A DNA stretch of 64,000 bases, taken from assembly GCA_016207805.1 (NCBI GenBank), contig JACQZO010000002.1, forward strand, positions 62,001-126,000. The letters are read 5' to 3'. A program made the translations under genes and the position numbers. A model generated the notes under the pieces. The model was not told the origin of the DNA. It did not search any database and saw only the letters and a list, made by a program, of their open reading frames with translations. This DNA comes from Candidatus Abawacabacteria bacterium (lineage in GTDB: Bacteria; Patescibacteriota; Gracilibacteria; RBG-16-42-10). Numbering within the stretch: position 1 is the first letter of the stretch; each line of letters begins with the position of its first letter. Positions 8,282 through 16,601 of the stretch are shown in pieces.

Positions 8282-8967
8282 GATGCTTTTATTAGATCAG
8301 CTAATAATTTGTTACTCTGCTTGGTTTTTAATTTTAAAAGAGGGGATAATTGATTGAAGATATCCTTGGTCACATCCATAACTGCTTGATTACCATCCAC
8401 TGTTAGCACTTTTCCCTGTTTTCTATAGTGATCAATCACCGGCAATGTTTCCTGTTTGTATTTTGCGAAGCGTACTTTTATCGATTCGGGATTATCGTCA
8501 GCTCGATGAATAAGTAAGCCACCGCATAAATTACAAATAGTATTTTGATAATCGGGGAGAAAGATAGCATTACATTTACTACAAATCCGTCTTTTTTCTA
8601 ATCTAGTTATTGCCTCATCTTCATCAAGCTCGATATTAATAGCTAAGCTTTCTCGATGTTTTTGTGTGATCATCTCATCAAAGCTTACCGCCTGATCATA
8701 ACTTCTGGGTACTCCGTCAAAGATCACCCCTTGGATTGCTGCGGCATTATCTAAGAAGTCAGCAATTCTAAGTAAAATAATACCAGGAGGCACCAAGCCA
8801 CCTTTGTTGATTATGGAACGAATCTCGTTACCTGCAGGTGTATCTTTGGTAGCTAAGGAACGCAGCTCTGCGCCAGCCTCAAAAATAGGAAAATTTAATG
8901 CTAAAGCTAAAGCCTTTGCTTGGGTGCCTTTACCAGAACCTTGAATGCCGAATAGTAATATATCCAT
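8278..8967 (-). CDS. adk: adenylate kinase with zinc-binding lid
   Basis: Adenylate kinase interconverts ATP, AMP and ADP. The 229-residue protein has the P-loop GIQGSGKGT (residues 7-15), the AMP-binding FDGVPRS motif (family form FDGFPRT), and a lid with four cysteines (C-x2-C and C-x2-C around residues 128-152) for zinc. The C-terminus is about 15 residues longer than usual and Lys-rich. It lies between secY and map as in many bacteria and ends in TGA inside the ATGA overlap. Confidence 0.95.
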   Translation of the reverse strand: MDILLFGIQGSGKGTQAKALALALNFPIFEAGAELRSLATKDTPAGNEIRSIINKGGLVPPGIILLRIADFLDNAAAIQGVIFDGVPRSYDQAVSFDEMITQKHRESLAINIELDEDEAITRLEKRRICSKCNAIFLPDYQNTICNLCGGLLIHRADDNPESIKVRFAKYKQETLPVIDHYRKQGKVLTVDGNQAVMDVTKDIFNQLSPLLKLKTKQSNKLLADLIKAS

Positions 8968-8983
8968 GAAATCTAAAAGCGAA

Positions 8984-9012
8984 AATCTAAATGGTCACTC
9001 AGACCATAGCAA
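8984..9012 (-). promoter_or_regulatory. possible promoter and dyad before adk
   Basis: Minus-strand TTGCTA (9012-9007) and TAGATT (8989-8984) are 17 bases apart in the 110-base secY-adk gap. The spacer holds a 6-base inverted repeat with a 5-base loop (8991-9007). A tiny reading frame with a GGAGG before it also overlaps this site, so its role is unclear. Confidence 0.3.
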
Positions 9013-9077
9013 AAAAAACATAAAGCCTCCATCCAATGAGATGTAATCTAACTTTTGGTTATCGACTTATAAACTCT

Positions 9078-10388
9078 CTAATAGAGCTTCTCATAATCTT
9101 GCATCATCAATTGAGCATTGATTTGACGCACGATTTCTAATACCACTCCTACGATAATAATTAAGCCAGCACCGGAAATGAGTAATGGTACATTAGTCTG
9201 TAATTGAGAACCAATTACTTGAGCTAACATTGGCATGACTGCGACAAAGCCTAAGAAAATTGCGCCTAAAAGGGTGATCTTTTGAGATACACTTCTTAAA
9301 TAGTGTGCTGTTTCACTACCTGGACGAATGCCAGGAATATAGCTACCACGCTTTTGTAAGTTTTCTGCTACTTGGTCCGCATTGAAAGTAATTGATACGT
9401 AAAAGAATGTGAAGGCGATAACTAGTAGAAAATAGAGAGATAAATAAAGCCAATTATTAGCATTGAAATTATTTACTAACCATTTAGCTGTCTCAGCTAA
9501 CCATGGCGTTCGAGCATTTTGAAAGAAAGCAGCAATTAAAGAAGGAAATGAAATGAAAGAAACAGCAAAAATAATTGGCACCATACCAGCTTGATTGATA
9601 CGAAGGGGGAGAGTGGAACTTCCTGCTGTACCTCGAGCTTGCAGACCTGCATGGGTAATGGGAATAAGTCTTTGTGCTTCAGTAATAAGTATAATCAGTA
9701 TAGTAAGCGCTACTGTGAACACCAATATGCCCAGCAAAGGGAGAAGATAAGAAGCATCAACTTGAGTAAGATCCAAGGCAGGACCAAGAATGAGTGGGAT
9801 ACCAGCCAAAATGTTAGCGAAAATTAAGACGGATATACCGTTACCAATGCCTTTTTCTGAAATAAGTTCACCAAGCCACATAGCCACCATAGTACCAGCA
9901 GTAACAGCTAGCATAATAAAAAGCATATTTCCCCAAGAAGCATCAGCTATGATCGGTGCCTGATCACCAGTCAGATTTAAATCCAATAAGCGAATCATAC
10001 CGTAAGCCTGAAGAAAACCTAAAGGTACGGTAAGAAAACGAGTATATCGATTGATTTTTTCTCGACCAGCATCACCTTCTTTAGATAAATTCTCGAGGGA
10101 AGGAACAATAACTGCGAGCAATTGAACAATAATAGATGCGGTGATATAAGGAGAAATTCCCATCAACATAATAGAGAATCTCTCTAGTCCGCCTCCGGTC
10201 AATAAACTAAATGTGCCTAATAATTGATTGTTTTCCAACAGACCACGGATGCTATCAACATTTACACCAGGTACCGGTATATGAGCAAATAAACGGAAAA
10301 GCGCAACAATGAATAGAGTAAACAAAATCTTTCTGCGGATTTCTTTACTGTGAAAAATTTGTTTGATATGAAGCCACGTGGAATTCAT
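9078..10388 (-). CDS. secY: protein translocase subunit SecY
   Basis: SecY forms the membrane channel for protein export. The 436-residue protein has about ten hydrophobic segments and family motifs: the N-terminal LFTLFIVALFRLFAHIPVPG, the plug-region SLLTGGGLERFS, GISPYITASII, the cytoplasmic loop with GNGISVLIFANI, and the C5-region EN-x-x-KRGSYIPGIRPG that contacts SecA and the ribosome. It follows rplO by 10 bases as in the spc operon. Confidence 0.98.
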   Translation of the reverse strand: MNSTWLHIKQIFHSKEIRRKILFTLFIVALFRLFAHIPVPGVNVDSIRGLLENNQLLGTFSLLTGGGLERFSIMLMGISPYITASIIVQLLAVIVPSLENLSKEGDAGREKINRYTRFLTVPLGFLQAYGMIRLLDLNLTGDQAPIIADASWGNMLFIMLAVTAGTMVAMWLGELISEKGIGNGISVLIFANILAGIPLILGPALDLTQVDASYLLPLLGILVFTVALTILIILITEAQRLIPITHAGLQARGTAGSSTLPLRINQAGMVPIIFAVSFISFPSLIAAFFQNARTPWLAETAKWLVNNFNANNWLYLSLYFLLVIAFTFFYVSITFNADQVAENLQKRGSYIPGIRPGSETAHYLRSVSQKITLLGAIFLGFVAVMPMLAQVIGSQLQTNVPLLISGAGLIIIVGVVLEIVRQINAQLMMQDYEKLY

Positions 10389-10398
10389 GATAGGAAGC

Positions 10399-10839
10399 TT
10401 ATTTTAATAGCTCAATAGTGCCACCAGCTTTCTCAATTGCTTCTTTCGCTTGTGCTGAACATGCATGGGCTTCAATATGAAGCTTTTTCTTCAACTCACC
10501 ATAACCTAAAATCTTAACTCTCTTCTTAGTGGAGCTAATCAGGCCACTTTTCTTTAGTTCATCGATGGTTACTTTTTCACTTTTCAAGCCATCCAAATCA
10601 GCGATATTTACTACCTGAAAAAAAACTTTATTAACATTATTAAAACCACGCAATTGTGGTAATCGTTGAATTAAGGGAGTTTGATTACCTTCAAATCCAG
10701 GACGGAATTTACTACCAGCACGTGAGTTTTGTCCCTTACAGCCACGAGTAGAGAAACTACCGTGACCAGAGCCATCACCACGACCGACGCGCTTCTTATT
10801 TTTTCGAGCTTTGGGATGGGGAGCGAGTGTGTGTAACAT
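10399..10839 (-). CDS. rplO: 50S ribosomal protein L15
   Basis: L15 is a late-assembly 50S protein with an extended N-terminal tail. The 146 residues show the KKRVGRGDGSGHGS..RGCKGQNSRAG motif (family KR-x-GRG-x-GSG-x-GK-T-x-x-RG-x-KGQ-x-x-RSG) and the RLPQLRGF segment. The gene directly follows rpsE with only 27 bases between; the rpmD gene for L30, normally here, is absent. Confidence 0.96.
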   Translation of the reverse strand: MLHTLAPHPKARKNKKRVGRGDGSGHGSFSTRGCKGQNSRAGSKFRPGFEGNQTPLIQRLPQLRGFNNVNKVFFQVVNIADLDGLKSEKVTIDELKKSGLISSTKKRVKILGYGELKKKLHIEAHACSAQAKEAIEKAGGTIELLK

Positions 10840-10866
10840 AAAATATACTTATTAAAATCGCTATTA

Positions 10867-11370
10867 TTATTTTTCCGTACCTTGAGCAGATTTAGCAGGT
10901 TCTTCTACCATACGCAAAGCTGCTAAAGCTTTTAAAGTTGCGTATGCAGTATTGATCTTATTGTTAGAACGGTGTGACTTACTCAAAATATTATTGATAC
11001 CAGCTAGTTCTACTACAGTGCGTACTGAACCTCCTGCAATTACACCTGTTCCAGTATATGCAGGCATGAGGATTACTACTGAGCTTTTGAATTTACTTTT
11101 GACATGATGGGCAATGGTGTCTTTGAATAAAGCAACATTGATCATATTCTTCTTCGCCTGGTTGACTGCTTTTTTTACTGCAGTTGCCACTTCATCTGAT
11201 TTTGCGATACCTAAGCCAACTTTCCCTTTGCGATTACCAACAACAACAGCGGCTCGAAAGCGCATTCTACGACCACCAGCCACTACACGAGTAACACGAT
11301 CTACCTGGATGACTTGTTCATCAAATTCACTTCGAGGTCTAGGTGTGCGAGAAGAGTTATTCTTTTTCAT
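10867..11370 (-). CDS. rpsE: 30S ribosomal protein S5
   Basis: S5 lies at the mRNA entry and helps decoding accuracy. The 167-residue protein has the DRVTRVVAGGRRMRFRAAVVVG double-stranded-RNA-type domain, GKVGLGIAKSDEV, and the C-terminal GTGVIAGGSVR and NILSKSHRSNN motifs. It lies between rplR and rplO. No L30 gene follows it. Confidence 0.97.
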   Translation of the reverse strand: MKKNNSSRTPRPRSEFDEQVIQVDRVTRVVAGGRRMRFRAAVVVGNRKGKVGLGIAKSDEVATAVKKAVNQAKKNMINVALFKDTIAHHVKSKFKSSVVILMPAYTGTGVIAGGSVRTVVELAGINNILSKSHRSNNKINTAYATLKALAALRMVEEPAKSAQGTEK

Positions 11371-11386
11371 AAATCAATCAAAACTT

Positions 11387-11731
11387 TTAAAATGTAAGAC
11401 CAGCATCTCGTAGGCCGGAAGCAAGTGCCTTGACTCTACCATGGTAACGATAGCCATTGCGATCGAAAGCAATACGCTGGATTTTTTTTGCGAGAATTTT
11501 TTCTCCTAGCACTTTACCAATTTCATAAGCGCGTTCACTTTTGGTGCCCTTCATCTTTTCACTTAAATCACTGGAACTGGCAATGACAATATGATCTTGA
11601 TCATTCATCAATTGACCATAAATATATTTCAGACTGCGGTATACCACTAGTCTAGGCAGATCACTACTTTTGAGCAGCTTAGCCTTAATGCGTTTGCGAC
11701 GAGCGAGTCGAGAAAAATTTTTCGTATTCAT
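11387..11731 (-). CDS. rplR: 50S ribosomal protein L18
   Basis: L18 binds 5S rRNA and joins it to the 50S central protuberance. The 114-residue protein shows RLARRKRIKAKL, RLVVYRSLKYIYGQL and the C-terminal FDRNGYRYHGRVKALASGLRDAGL motif that is nearly universal. Spacing to rplF (5 bases) and rpsE (16 bases) fits one operon. Confidence 0.97.
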   Translation of the reverse strand: MNTKNFSRLARRKRIKAKLLKSSDLPRLVVYRSLKYIYGQLMNDQDHIVIASSSDLSEKMKGTKSERAYEIGKVLGEKILAKKIQRIAFDRNGYRYHGRVKALASGLRDAGLTF

Positions 11732-11736
11732 ACTAA

Positions 11737-12273
11737 TTATTTAGCAGCTTTTTTACCTTCTTTACGAGCAACGTATTCACCCTTGAGACGAACACCTTTG
11801 CCCTTATAGGGTTCAGGCTTTTTCATTTGTCTAATGGTAGCAGCTGTTCGGCCAACAAGAGCTTTATCTACTCCAGTGATGACAATTTGAGTCTCATTGG
11901 GAACAGAAAAGACTATACCTTCTGGTGCTGGGAATTCAATAGCATGTGAGAAACCGAGGCTCAAATTGAGATTTTTCCCTTTCATACTCACACGATAGCC
12001 CACACCTTGGATTTCTAATTCTTTTTGATAGCCGTCAACTACACCTTTAACCATATTACCTAATTGAGTACGTACAGTACCATGTAGGCTGCCAGCAAGT
12101 TCTTGATTAACAATTTCTACTAAGACAATATTGTCTTTGGTTGAAATTGTTACGCCTGCGGGAAGAGTGAATTGTAAGCTTCCTTTGGGACCGCTGACAA
12201 TACATACATTGTTTTGTACTTGTAACTGTACTTGAGCAGGAAGTGGAAGTGGGACTTTACCAATACGTGACAT
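11737..12273 (-). CDS. rplF: 50S ribosomal protein L6
   Basis: L6 lies near the factor-binding site of the 50S subunit. I choose the ATG at 12273 (MSRIGKVPLPLP, the family N-terminus), giving 178 residues; the open frame upstream to 12321 overlaps rpsH and lacks family similarity. Two L6 repeats are present and the C-terminal KKPEPYKGKGVRLKGE motif is intact. Confidence 0.97.
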   Translation of the reverse strand: MSRIGKVPLPLPAQVQLQVQNNVCIVSGPKGSLQFTLPAGVTISTKDNIVLVEIVNQELAGSLHGTVRTQLGNMVKGVVDGYQKELEIQGVGYRVSMKGKNLNLSLGFSHAIEFPAPEGIVFSVPNETQIVITGVDKALVGRTAATIRQMKKPEPYKGKGVRLKGEYVARKEGKKAAK

Positions 12274-12292
12274 ACAAAAATTTTTAAACTTA

Positions 12293-12679
12293 TTACCAAA
12301 CCTCACACAAAACTTCACCACCTAATCCTTGAGCCTGAGCATCCTTATTGGTCATAATACCTTTTGAGGTGGAAATGATAGCAATACCCAGACCATTGAG
12401 TACCTGAGGTAATTGTTTGGTGGGCACATAAATTCTCTGTCCAGGTTTACTGATCCTTTTCAAATGTACGTCTCTTTTTTTATTGTTCAGTTCAATTTCA
12501 ATTTGCTCAAAACCATCCTTATCTTTGCCTTTTTGAACTGATGAGATATATCCTTCATTAGCTAGAATTTGGGCAACAGCAAAACAGATGTTGCTAAAAT
12601 GCGCTTTGACACTATTTTGTCTAGCACGTCCGGCATTGCGGATTCTTGTTAATAAGTCAGAAATAAGATCACTATGCAT
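12293..12679 (-). CDS. rpsH: 30S ribosomal protein S8
   Basis: S8 binds the central domain of 16S rRNA and in other bacteria represses its own operon. The 128 residues include LISDLLTRIRNAGRA, the basic RISKPGQRIYVP segment and the C-terminal GIAIISTSKGIMTN..A...GLGGEVLCEVW. Its position between rpsN and rplF is standard. Confidence 0.97.
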   Translation of the reverse strand: MHSDLISDLLTRIRNAGRARQNSVKAHFSNICFAVAQILANEGYISSVQKGKDKDGFEQIEIELNNKKRDVHLKRISKPGQRIYVPTKQLPQVLNGLGIAIISTSKGIMTNKDAQAQGLGGEVLCEVW

Positions 12680-12690
12680 ATAAAATTAGA

Positions 12691-12915
12691 TTACCATGAA
12701 GATTTACGAACTCCAGCCAACTCACCTTTATTAGCCATTTCTCGAACACAAATGCGACATAGGCCAAATAGTCTCAAATAACTTTTACCCCGACCGCATT
12801 TTTTGCAGCGATTATAAGCCCTCACCCATAATTTGGGAAGATGACCTTCTTTGCGAGCATTTGCCACTCTTCTTTGTAGCCGTGCATTTTTTACTAATAG
12901 TGCTGTTCTTGCCAT
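12691..12915 (-). CDS. rpsN: 30S ribosomal protein S14, zinc-binding type
   Basis: S14 completes the 30S head. The 74-residue protein is the short zinc form with C37, C40, C53 and C56 in a C-x2-C-x12-C-x2-C arrangement, followed by the [18 protein letters not shown] tail. It carries about 13 more residues at the N-terminus than the common 61-residue form. It lies between rplE and rpsH. Confidence 0.96.
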   Translation of the reverse strand: MARTALLVKNARLQRRVANARKEGHLPKLWVRAYNRCKKCGRGKSYLRLFGLCRICVREMANKGELAGVRKSSW

Positions 12916-12920
12916 AATTT

Positions 12921-13475
12921 TTAGTTAGTAGCTTTTTCTTTAAAAGGAAAACCAAATTTTCTTAATAACAGTTCAGATTTTTTGGCGTCGCTATTTTTGA
13001 TTCCCACCGTAATTTCTAAACCAAAGGGGCGATAATCGTCATCAACTTTTATTTCCGGAAACATCATTGTTTCTTTTAGTCCTAAAGAATAATTACCGTT
13101 TTGGTCAAAACTGTGTACAGACACACCTCGAAAATCACGTACACGAGGAAGAACAATATTGATGAGTTTGCTTAAAAAGTCATACATCATTTCCCCACGA
13201 AGAGTGACCTTGATTCCATTAGGAGTTCCCTCACGTAATTTAAAGTTTGAGACGGATTTTTTTGCTCTGATAATTACTGGCTTTTGACCGGTGATTGAGG
13301 CAATTCCCTTCTCAATATTAGTAAAATCTTTGATTTGTTGTTTGGTGAACATACTACCAATACCAACATTCAACACAATTTTGCTTAAACGAGGTAAGGC
13401 AAGAATATTTTTTTCTCCAAGCTCTTTTTGTAGAGCAGGAACAACTGTTTTTAAGTAAATTTGACTCAATTTCAT
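12921..13475 (-). CDS. rplE: 50S ribosomal protein L5
   Basis: L5 binds 5S rRNA and contacts P-site tRNA and the S13 bridge. The 184 residues include [42 protein letters not shown] and the GLEITVGIK segment. It is 5 bases upstream of rpsN and 8 bases after rplX. Confidence 0.97.
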   Translation of the reverse strand: MKLSQIYLKTVVPALQKELGEKNILALPRLSKIVLNVGIGSMFTKQQIKDFTNIEKGIASITGQKPVIIRAKKSVSNFKLREGTPNGIKVTLRGEMMYDFLSKLINIVLPRVRDFRGVSVHSFDQNGNYSLGLKETMMFPEIKVDDDYRPFGLEITVGIKNSDAKKSELLLRKFGFPFKEKATN

Positions 13476-13483
13476 AAACTTAT

Positions 13484-13789
13484 TTAAGAAAGAATTTCAC
13501 CGCTTACCTTGGCATAGCGTACCTTTTTCTCTCCTTCAAAGCGATAACCAATACGAGTTGGTTTTTTACTTTCTGGATCGAGCAACATAACATTAGACAC
13601 ATGAATTGGTCTTTCGGTTTTGAGAATACCACCAGGAATATTTTGGCGAGCCTTTACATGACGGGTTACCAAATTAATCCCTTCGACCAAGATTTGATCT
13701 AATCTCGGGAAAGCTTGCAATACTTTACCTGTTTTCCCTTTATCTTTTCCGGCAATGACAATGATAACATCATTTTTCTTGATTTTCAT
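13484..13789 (-). CDS. rplX: 50S ribosomal protein L24
   Basis: L24 is one of two proteins that start 50S assembly. The KOW motif is clear at the N-terminus ([23 protein letters not shown]), followed by [12 protein letters not shown] and [18 protein letters not shown] choose the ATG at 13789, because an ATG 18 bases upstream would overlap rplN and add six residues not found in the family. Length is 101 residues. Confidence 0.96.
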   Translation of the reverse strand: MKIKKNDVIIVIAGKDKGKTGKVLQAFPRLDQILVEGINLVTRHVKARQNIPGGILKTERPIHVSNVMLLDPESKKPTRIGYRFEGEKKVRYAKVSGEILS

Positions 13790-13799
13790 AGACTTGTGA

Positions 13800-14168
13800 T
13801 TAAACAACTTCAGGCGCTAATGATACGATTTTCATATAGCCCCGATCACGTAATTCTCGAGCTACAGGGCCAAATATGCGAGTGCCACGAGGATCTCCAT
13901 CACCGCCAATAATGACCACTGCATTATCATCGAAGCGAACATAAGAACCATCTGTGCGGCGATATTCTTTTCGAGTACGGACTACGACAGCTTTTACGAT
14001 CTCATGAGTTTTTACTGTACCATTAGGCAATCCGTCTTTTACGGCCCCAATAATCACATCCCCCACACGTGCATAGCGAGCCTTGGTAGAACCTAAGACC
14101 TTAATACACATAAGGCTTCTAGCTCCGGTATTGTCAGCGACATTTACAATCGTTTGTTGTTGAATCAT
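13800..14168 (-). CDS. rplN: 50S ribosomal protein L14
   Basis: L14 forms part of a bridge between the subunits. All hallmark motifs are present in 122 residues: [19 protein letters not shown]-x-[20 protein letters not shown] and [13 protein letters not shown]. It is 9 bases after rpsQ and 10 bases before rplX. Confidence 0.98.
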   Translation of the reverse strand: MIQQQTIVNVADNTGARSLMCIKVLGSTKARYARVGDVIIGAVKDGLPNGTVKTHEIVKAVVVRTRKEYRRTDGSYVRFDDNAVVIIGGDGDPRGTRIFGPVARELRDRGYMKIVSLAPEVV

Positions 14169-14177
14169 AAACAGTAA

Positions 14178-14582
14178 TTAGGATGCAGGGGAACTTTCTG
14201 AGGCTGGAACTGGAGCAGGGGCTGCCTCACTCTTCGCTTTCTTGGTACGTTTCTTATAAGGAAGCAAAAATTCTTTTTTCTGGGAAACATGTTGGGCGTC
14301 TTTTTTGTTCTGCTCTTTTAATTGTTTCTCACTTTCTTTTAACAATATTTTTTGTTCTTTTTCAGAGATCACACGCCAACGCTTCAATTTACTTAACGGT
14401 CTGGTTTCTACAATCGTAACTAGATCACCAACCTTAATGGTGGCGTCCTCATTGTGAGCATAAAACTTGGTACTCACTTTATACTGTTTCTTATATTTGG
14501 GATGAGCCTTTAAGCGATCCACTAGGACAGTAACTGTCTTTGCCATTTTTGTGCCGACAACGACACCAGTTTTAAATCTCAT
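14178..14582 (-). CDS. rpsQ: 30S ribosomal protein S17 with long C-terminal tail
   Basis: S17 is a primary binder of the 16S 5' domain. The first 80 or so residues match the family (GVVVGTKMAKTVTVLVDRL, HPKYKKQYK, KVGDLVTIVETRPLSKLKRWRV). After this there is a tail of about 50 residues, Lys/Glu-rich then Ala/Pro/Ser-rich, absent from the usual 85-residue form. The start overlaps the rpmC stop by 4 bases (ATGA), so the two are translationally coupled. Confidence 0.95.
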   Translation of the reverse strand: MRFKTGVVVGTKMAKTVTVLVDRLKAHPKYKKQYKVSTKFYAHNEDATIKVGDLVTIVETRPLSKLKRWRVISEKEQKILLKESEKQLKEQNKKDAQHVSQKKEFLLPYKKRTKKAKSEAAPAPVPASESSPAS

Positions 14583-14773
14583 ACTTTTGATGGTGAATTA
14601 AGAACAGTTTCTACGCTAGCAATATACTTTCTAGCCTTGTCAACGAGACTGGTATTTTTTTCAGCACCAGTGCGTACGGCTAAACTAACACGAAATTTTT
14701 CTTGTTTAGCTTTAAGAAGCTCTTTATTTAGTTCAACCACACTAAGGTTGCGAAGTTCAGCAAGGGTATACAT
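14579..14773 (-). CDS. rpmC: 50S ribosomal protein L29
   Basis: L29 sits by the exit of the peptide tunnel and is a docking site for chaperones. The 64-residue helical hairpin has LRNLSVVELNKELLKAKQEKFRVSLA and a C-terminal helix with TSLVDKARKYIASVETVL. It starts 3 bases after rplP and its stop overlaps the rpsQ start. Confidence 0.93.
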   Translation of the reverse strand: MYTLAELRNLSVVELNKELLKAKQEKFRVSLAVRTGAEKNTSLVDKARKYIASVETVLNSPSKV

Positions 14774-14776
14774 ATA

Positions 14777-15184
14777 CTAGAATTTTTCTACAATTTTAAA
14801 TTTAATAGGCAATTTGTGGCCGGCAAGAGTAAATGCTTCCATAGCTAATTCTTTGCTCACACCATCAATTTCAAATATCATATGACCAGGTTTTACTACC
14901 GCTGCATAAAACTCAACATTTCCCTTACCTGAACCCATGGGAACTTCAAGTGCCTTTTTTGTAAAAGGTTTATGAGGAAATACTCTAGTCCAGATTTTAC
15001 CACCACGCTTCACGGCACGGGTCATTGCTTGACGTGCTGCTTCCAACTGGCGAGAAGTAATTCTGCCTCTGGTCATGGTTTTGAGTCCATATGTCCCAAA
15101 ACATAACGTGGTTCCATTGGTGGCTGCGCCGGCCAATGTGTCTTTGTGCCACTTGCGATATTTAGTCTTCTTAGGCTGTAACAT
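14777..15184 (-). CDS. rplP: 50S ribosomal protein L16
   Basis: L16 is a late-assembly protein that helps position A-site tRNA. The 135 residues include [41 protein letters not shown], the [15 protein letters not shown] motif and [26 protein letters not shown] 62-base gap with a good promoter (15214-15241) lies just upstream, so L16 and later genes may have extra transcription. Confidence 0.98.
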   Translation of the reverse strand: MLQPKKTKYRKWHKDTLAGAATNGTTLCFGTYGLKTMTRGRITSRQLEAARQAMTRAVKRGGKIWTRVFPHKPFTKKALEVPMGSGKGNVEFYAAVVKPGHMIFEIDGVSKELAMEAFTLAGHKLPIKFKIVEKF

Positions 15185-15213
15185 ATGATATATAGGCCGT
15201 TTAAGGCCCTGTC

Positions 15214-15241
15214 ATTATAAGTAAAAAAGTTTGTTAGTCAA
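15214..15241 (-). promoter_or_regulatory. internal promoter before rplP
   Basis: On the minus strand, TTGACT (15241-15236) and a perfect TATAAT (15219-15214) are 16 bases apart in the rpsC-rplP gap. Transcription would start near 15207. A small hairpin with a 5-base GC-rich stem (AGGCC/GGCCT) follows between the promoter and the rplP start. Confidence 0.7.
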
Positions 15242-15246
15242 ATGCA

Positions 15247-15954
15247 TTATGCAGCGATACTTTGTTCCTCTGGTTTCTTACTACCTTTAGCTTCTTGTAC
15301 GCTGTTTTCTAGCACCGCTTCACGATCGAATACCAAACCACGATATACCCACACCTTGATACCAATTACACCATAAGTTGTTTGCGCGTGATAAATAGCA
15401 TAATCCACATCGGCACGTAAAGTGTGAAGAGGAATATTGCCTTCTTTAAAACTTTCCCGTCGAGCGATATCAGCTCCGTTGAGGCGACCGCCGATAGCAA
15501 TTTTGATACCAAGCGCTCCATCTTCCATTGCCTCTTGAATTGCGCCTTTGATTGCGCGGCGATAAGCTACTCGACGTTCTAACTGATGACCAACCTTCTG
15601 GGCCACTAAGGACGCTGTGGTATTGGCCTTGCGAATTTCAAAAATTTTAACCTCAATAGGTTTATTCATTACTCGCTTGAGCTCATCGCGAAGTTGATCG
15701 ATATTAGCACCACTTTTACCAATGATTACGCCGGGTTTTGACGTGCGGATGGTAACTGTAATGCTTTGATTGTTGCGAGCAATATCAATACTGGCAACAC
15801 CAGCATCAGATAATTTCTTATTGAGATACTGACGGATCTTAATATCATCTTGTACAGACTGCTCGTAATCTTTCTTACGAGAGCTAAACCAGTTTGAAGC
15901 CCAATTACGGATTACTGGCAAGCGGAAGGAAAATGGATGAACTTTTTGTCCCAT
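15247..15954 (-). CDS. rpsC: 30S ribosomal protein S3
   Basis: S3 lies at the mRNA entry and helps unwind mRNA. The 235-residue protein begins MGQKVHPFSFRLPV, has a KH domain with the PGVIIGKSGANI motif (residues about 74-86) and the C-terminal GRLNGADIARRESFKEGNIPLHTLRADVDYA block. The last 20 residues are a charged tail. It follows rplV by 10 bases. Confidence 0.97.
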   Translation of the reverse strand: MGQKVHPFSFRLPVIRNWASNWFSSRKKDYEQSVQDDIKIRQYLNKKLSDAGVASIDIARNNQSITVTIRTSKPGVIIGKSGANIDQLRDELKRVMNKPIEVKIFEIRKANTTASLVAQKVGHQLERRVAYRRAIKGAIQEAMEDGALGIKIAIGGRLNGADIARRESFKEGNIPLHTLRADVDYAIYHAQTTYGVIGIKVWVYRGLVFDREAVLENSVQEAKGSKKPEEQSIAA

Positions 15955-15964
15955 AAAGCGATAG

Positions 15965-16294
15965 TTATTCTTTCATTGCTAATTCTACTGCTACGTATGA
16001 CGTGCGCTTAAGTATTGGATGCCAGCGGCCACGAGATACTGCTAGACCACGCTTGAGTGCTGGCCCTTTGTTGACTACTATTTTTTCTACTTTAAGATTT
16101 TTGACTGGCACTTTGAAATTATTCTCTGCATTACTAGCGGCAGATTTGATTACTTTATAAAGTAATCCTGCACCTTTCTTGGGTAAATACTTCAAAAAGT
16201 TCAAAGCATAGTTAACATCTTTACCTTGTACTATTCCAGCAACTACTAGAAGTTTGTAAGGAGAGATTCGTAAATAGCGTGAATAGGCTTTCAT
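15965..16294 (-). CDS. rplV: 50S ribosomal protein L22
   Basis: L22 lines the peptide tunnel with a long beta-hairpin. The 109-residue protein has RYLRISPYKLLVVAGIVQGK, SAASNAENN and the hairpin segment VVNKGPALKRG-x-x-x-RGR-x-x-P-x-x-KRTSYV. Spacing is tight on both sides (10 and 9 bases). Confidence 0.96.
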   Translation of the reverse strand: MKAYSRYLRISPYKLLVVAGIVQGKDVNYALNFLKYLPKKGAGLLYKVIKSAASNAENNFKVPVKNLKVEKIVVNKGPALKRGLAVSRGRWHPILKRTSYVAVELAMKE

Positions 16295-16303
16295 ATATCT
16301 TGA

Positions 16304-16594
16304 TTATGCGTTAGGGGTTTCAGCTGCTCCAGGTAATTTGCCACCATGTTTTGTGAATTTCCTAGTAGGAGCAAATTCACCTAATTTGTGACCAACCATT
16401 TCTTCAGTAACAAATACAGGTACATGCGTCTTGCCATTGTGTACGGCGATTGAGTGGCCAACCATATCAGGATGAATACTAGAATCTCTCGCCCAGGTCT
16501 TAACCAATTTTTTTTGGCTAGACTTGTTGAGCTCTTGAATCTTCTTGAGCAACTTTGGATCTACATAGGGACCTTTTTTTGAACTTCTAGACAT
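16304..16594 (-). CDS. rpsS: 30S ribosomal protein S19
   Basis: S19 lies at the 30S head and forms part of a moving bridge to the 50S. The 96-residue protein has [61 protein letters not shown] and a Gly-rich end. It is 7 bases after rplB. Confidence 0.98.
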   Translation of the reverse strand: MSRSSKKGPYVDPKLLKKIQELNKSSQKKLVKTWARDSSIHPDMVGHSIAVHNGKTHVPVFVTEEMVGHKLGEFAPTRKFTKHGGKLPGAAETPNA

Positions 16595-16601
16595 AAACTT
16601 T

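Noticed and set aside
1647-8967. Recoded TGA as glycine, as in Gracilibacteria and Absconditabacteria
   Set aside because: queA and adk both end naturally at TGA in normal family length, so the standard code applies.
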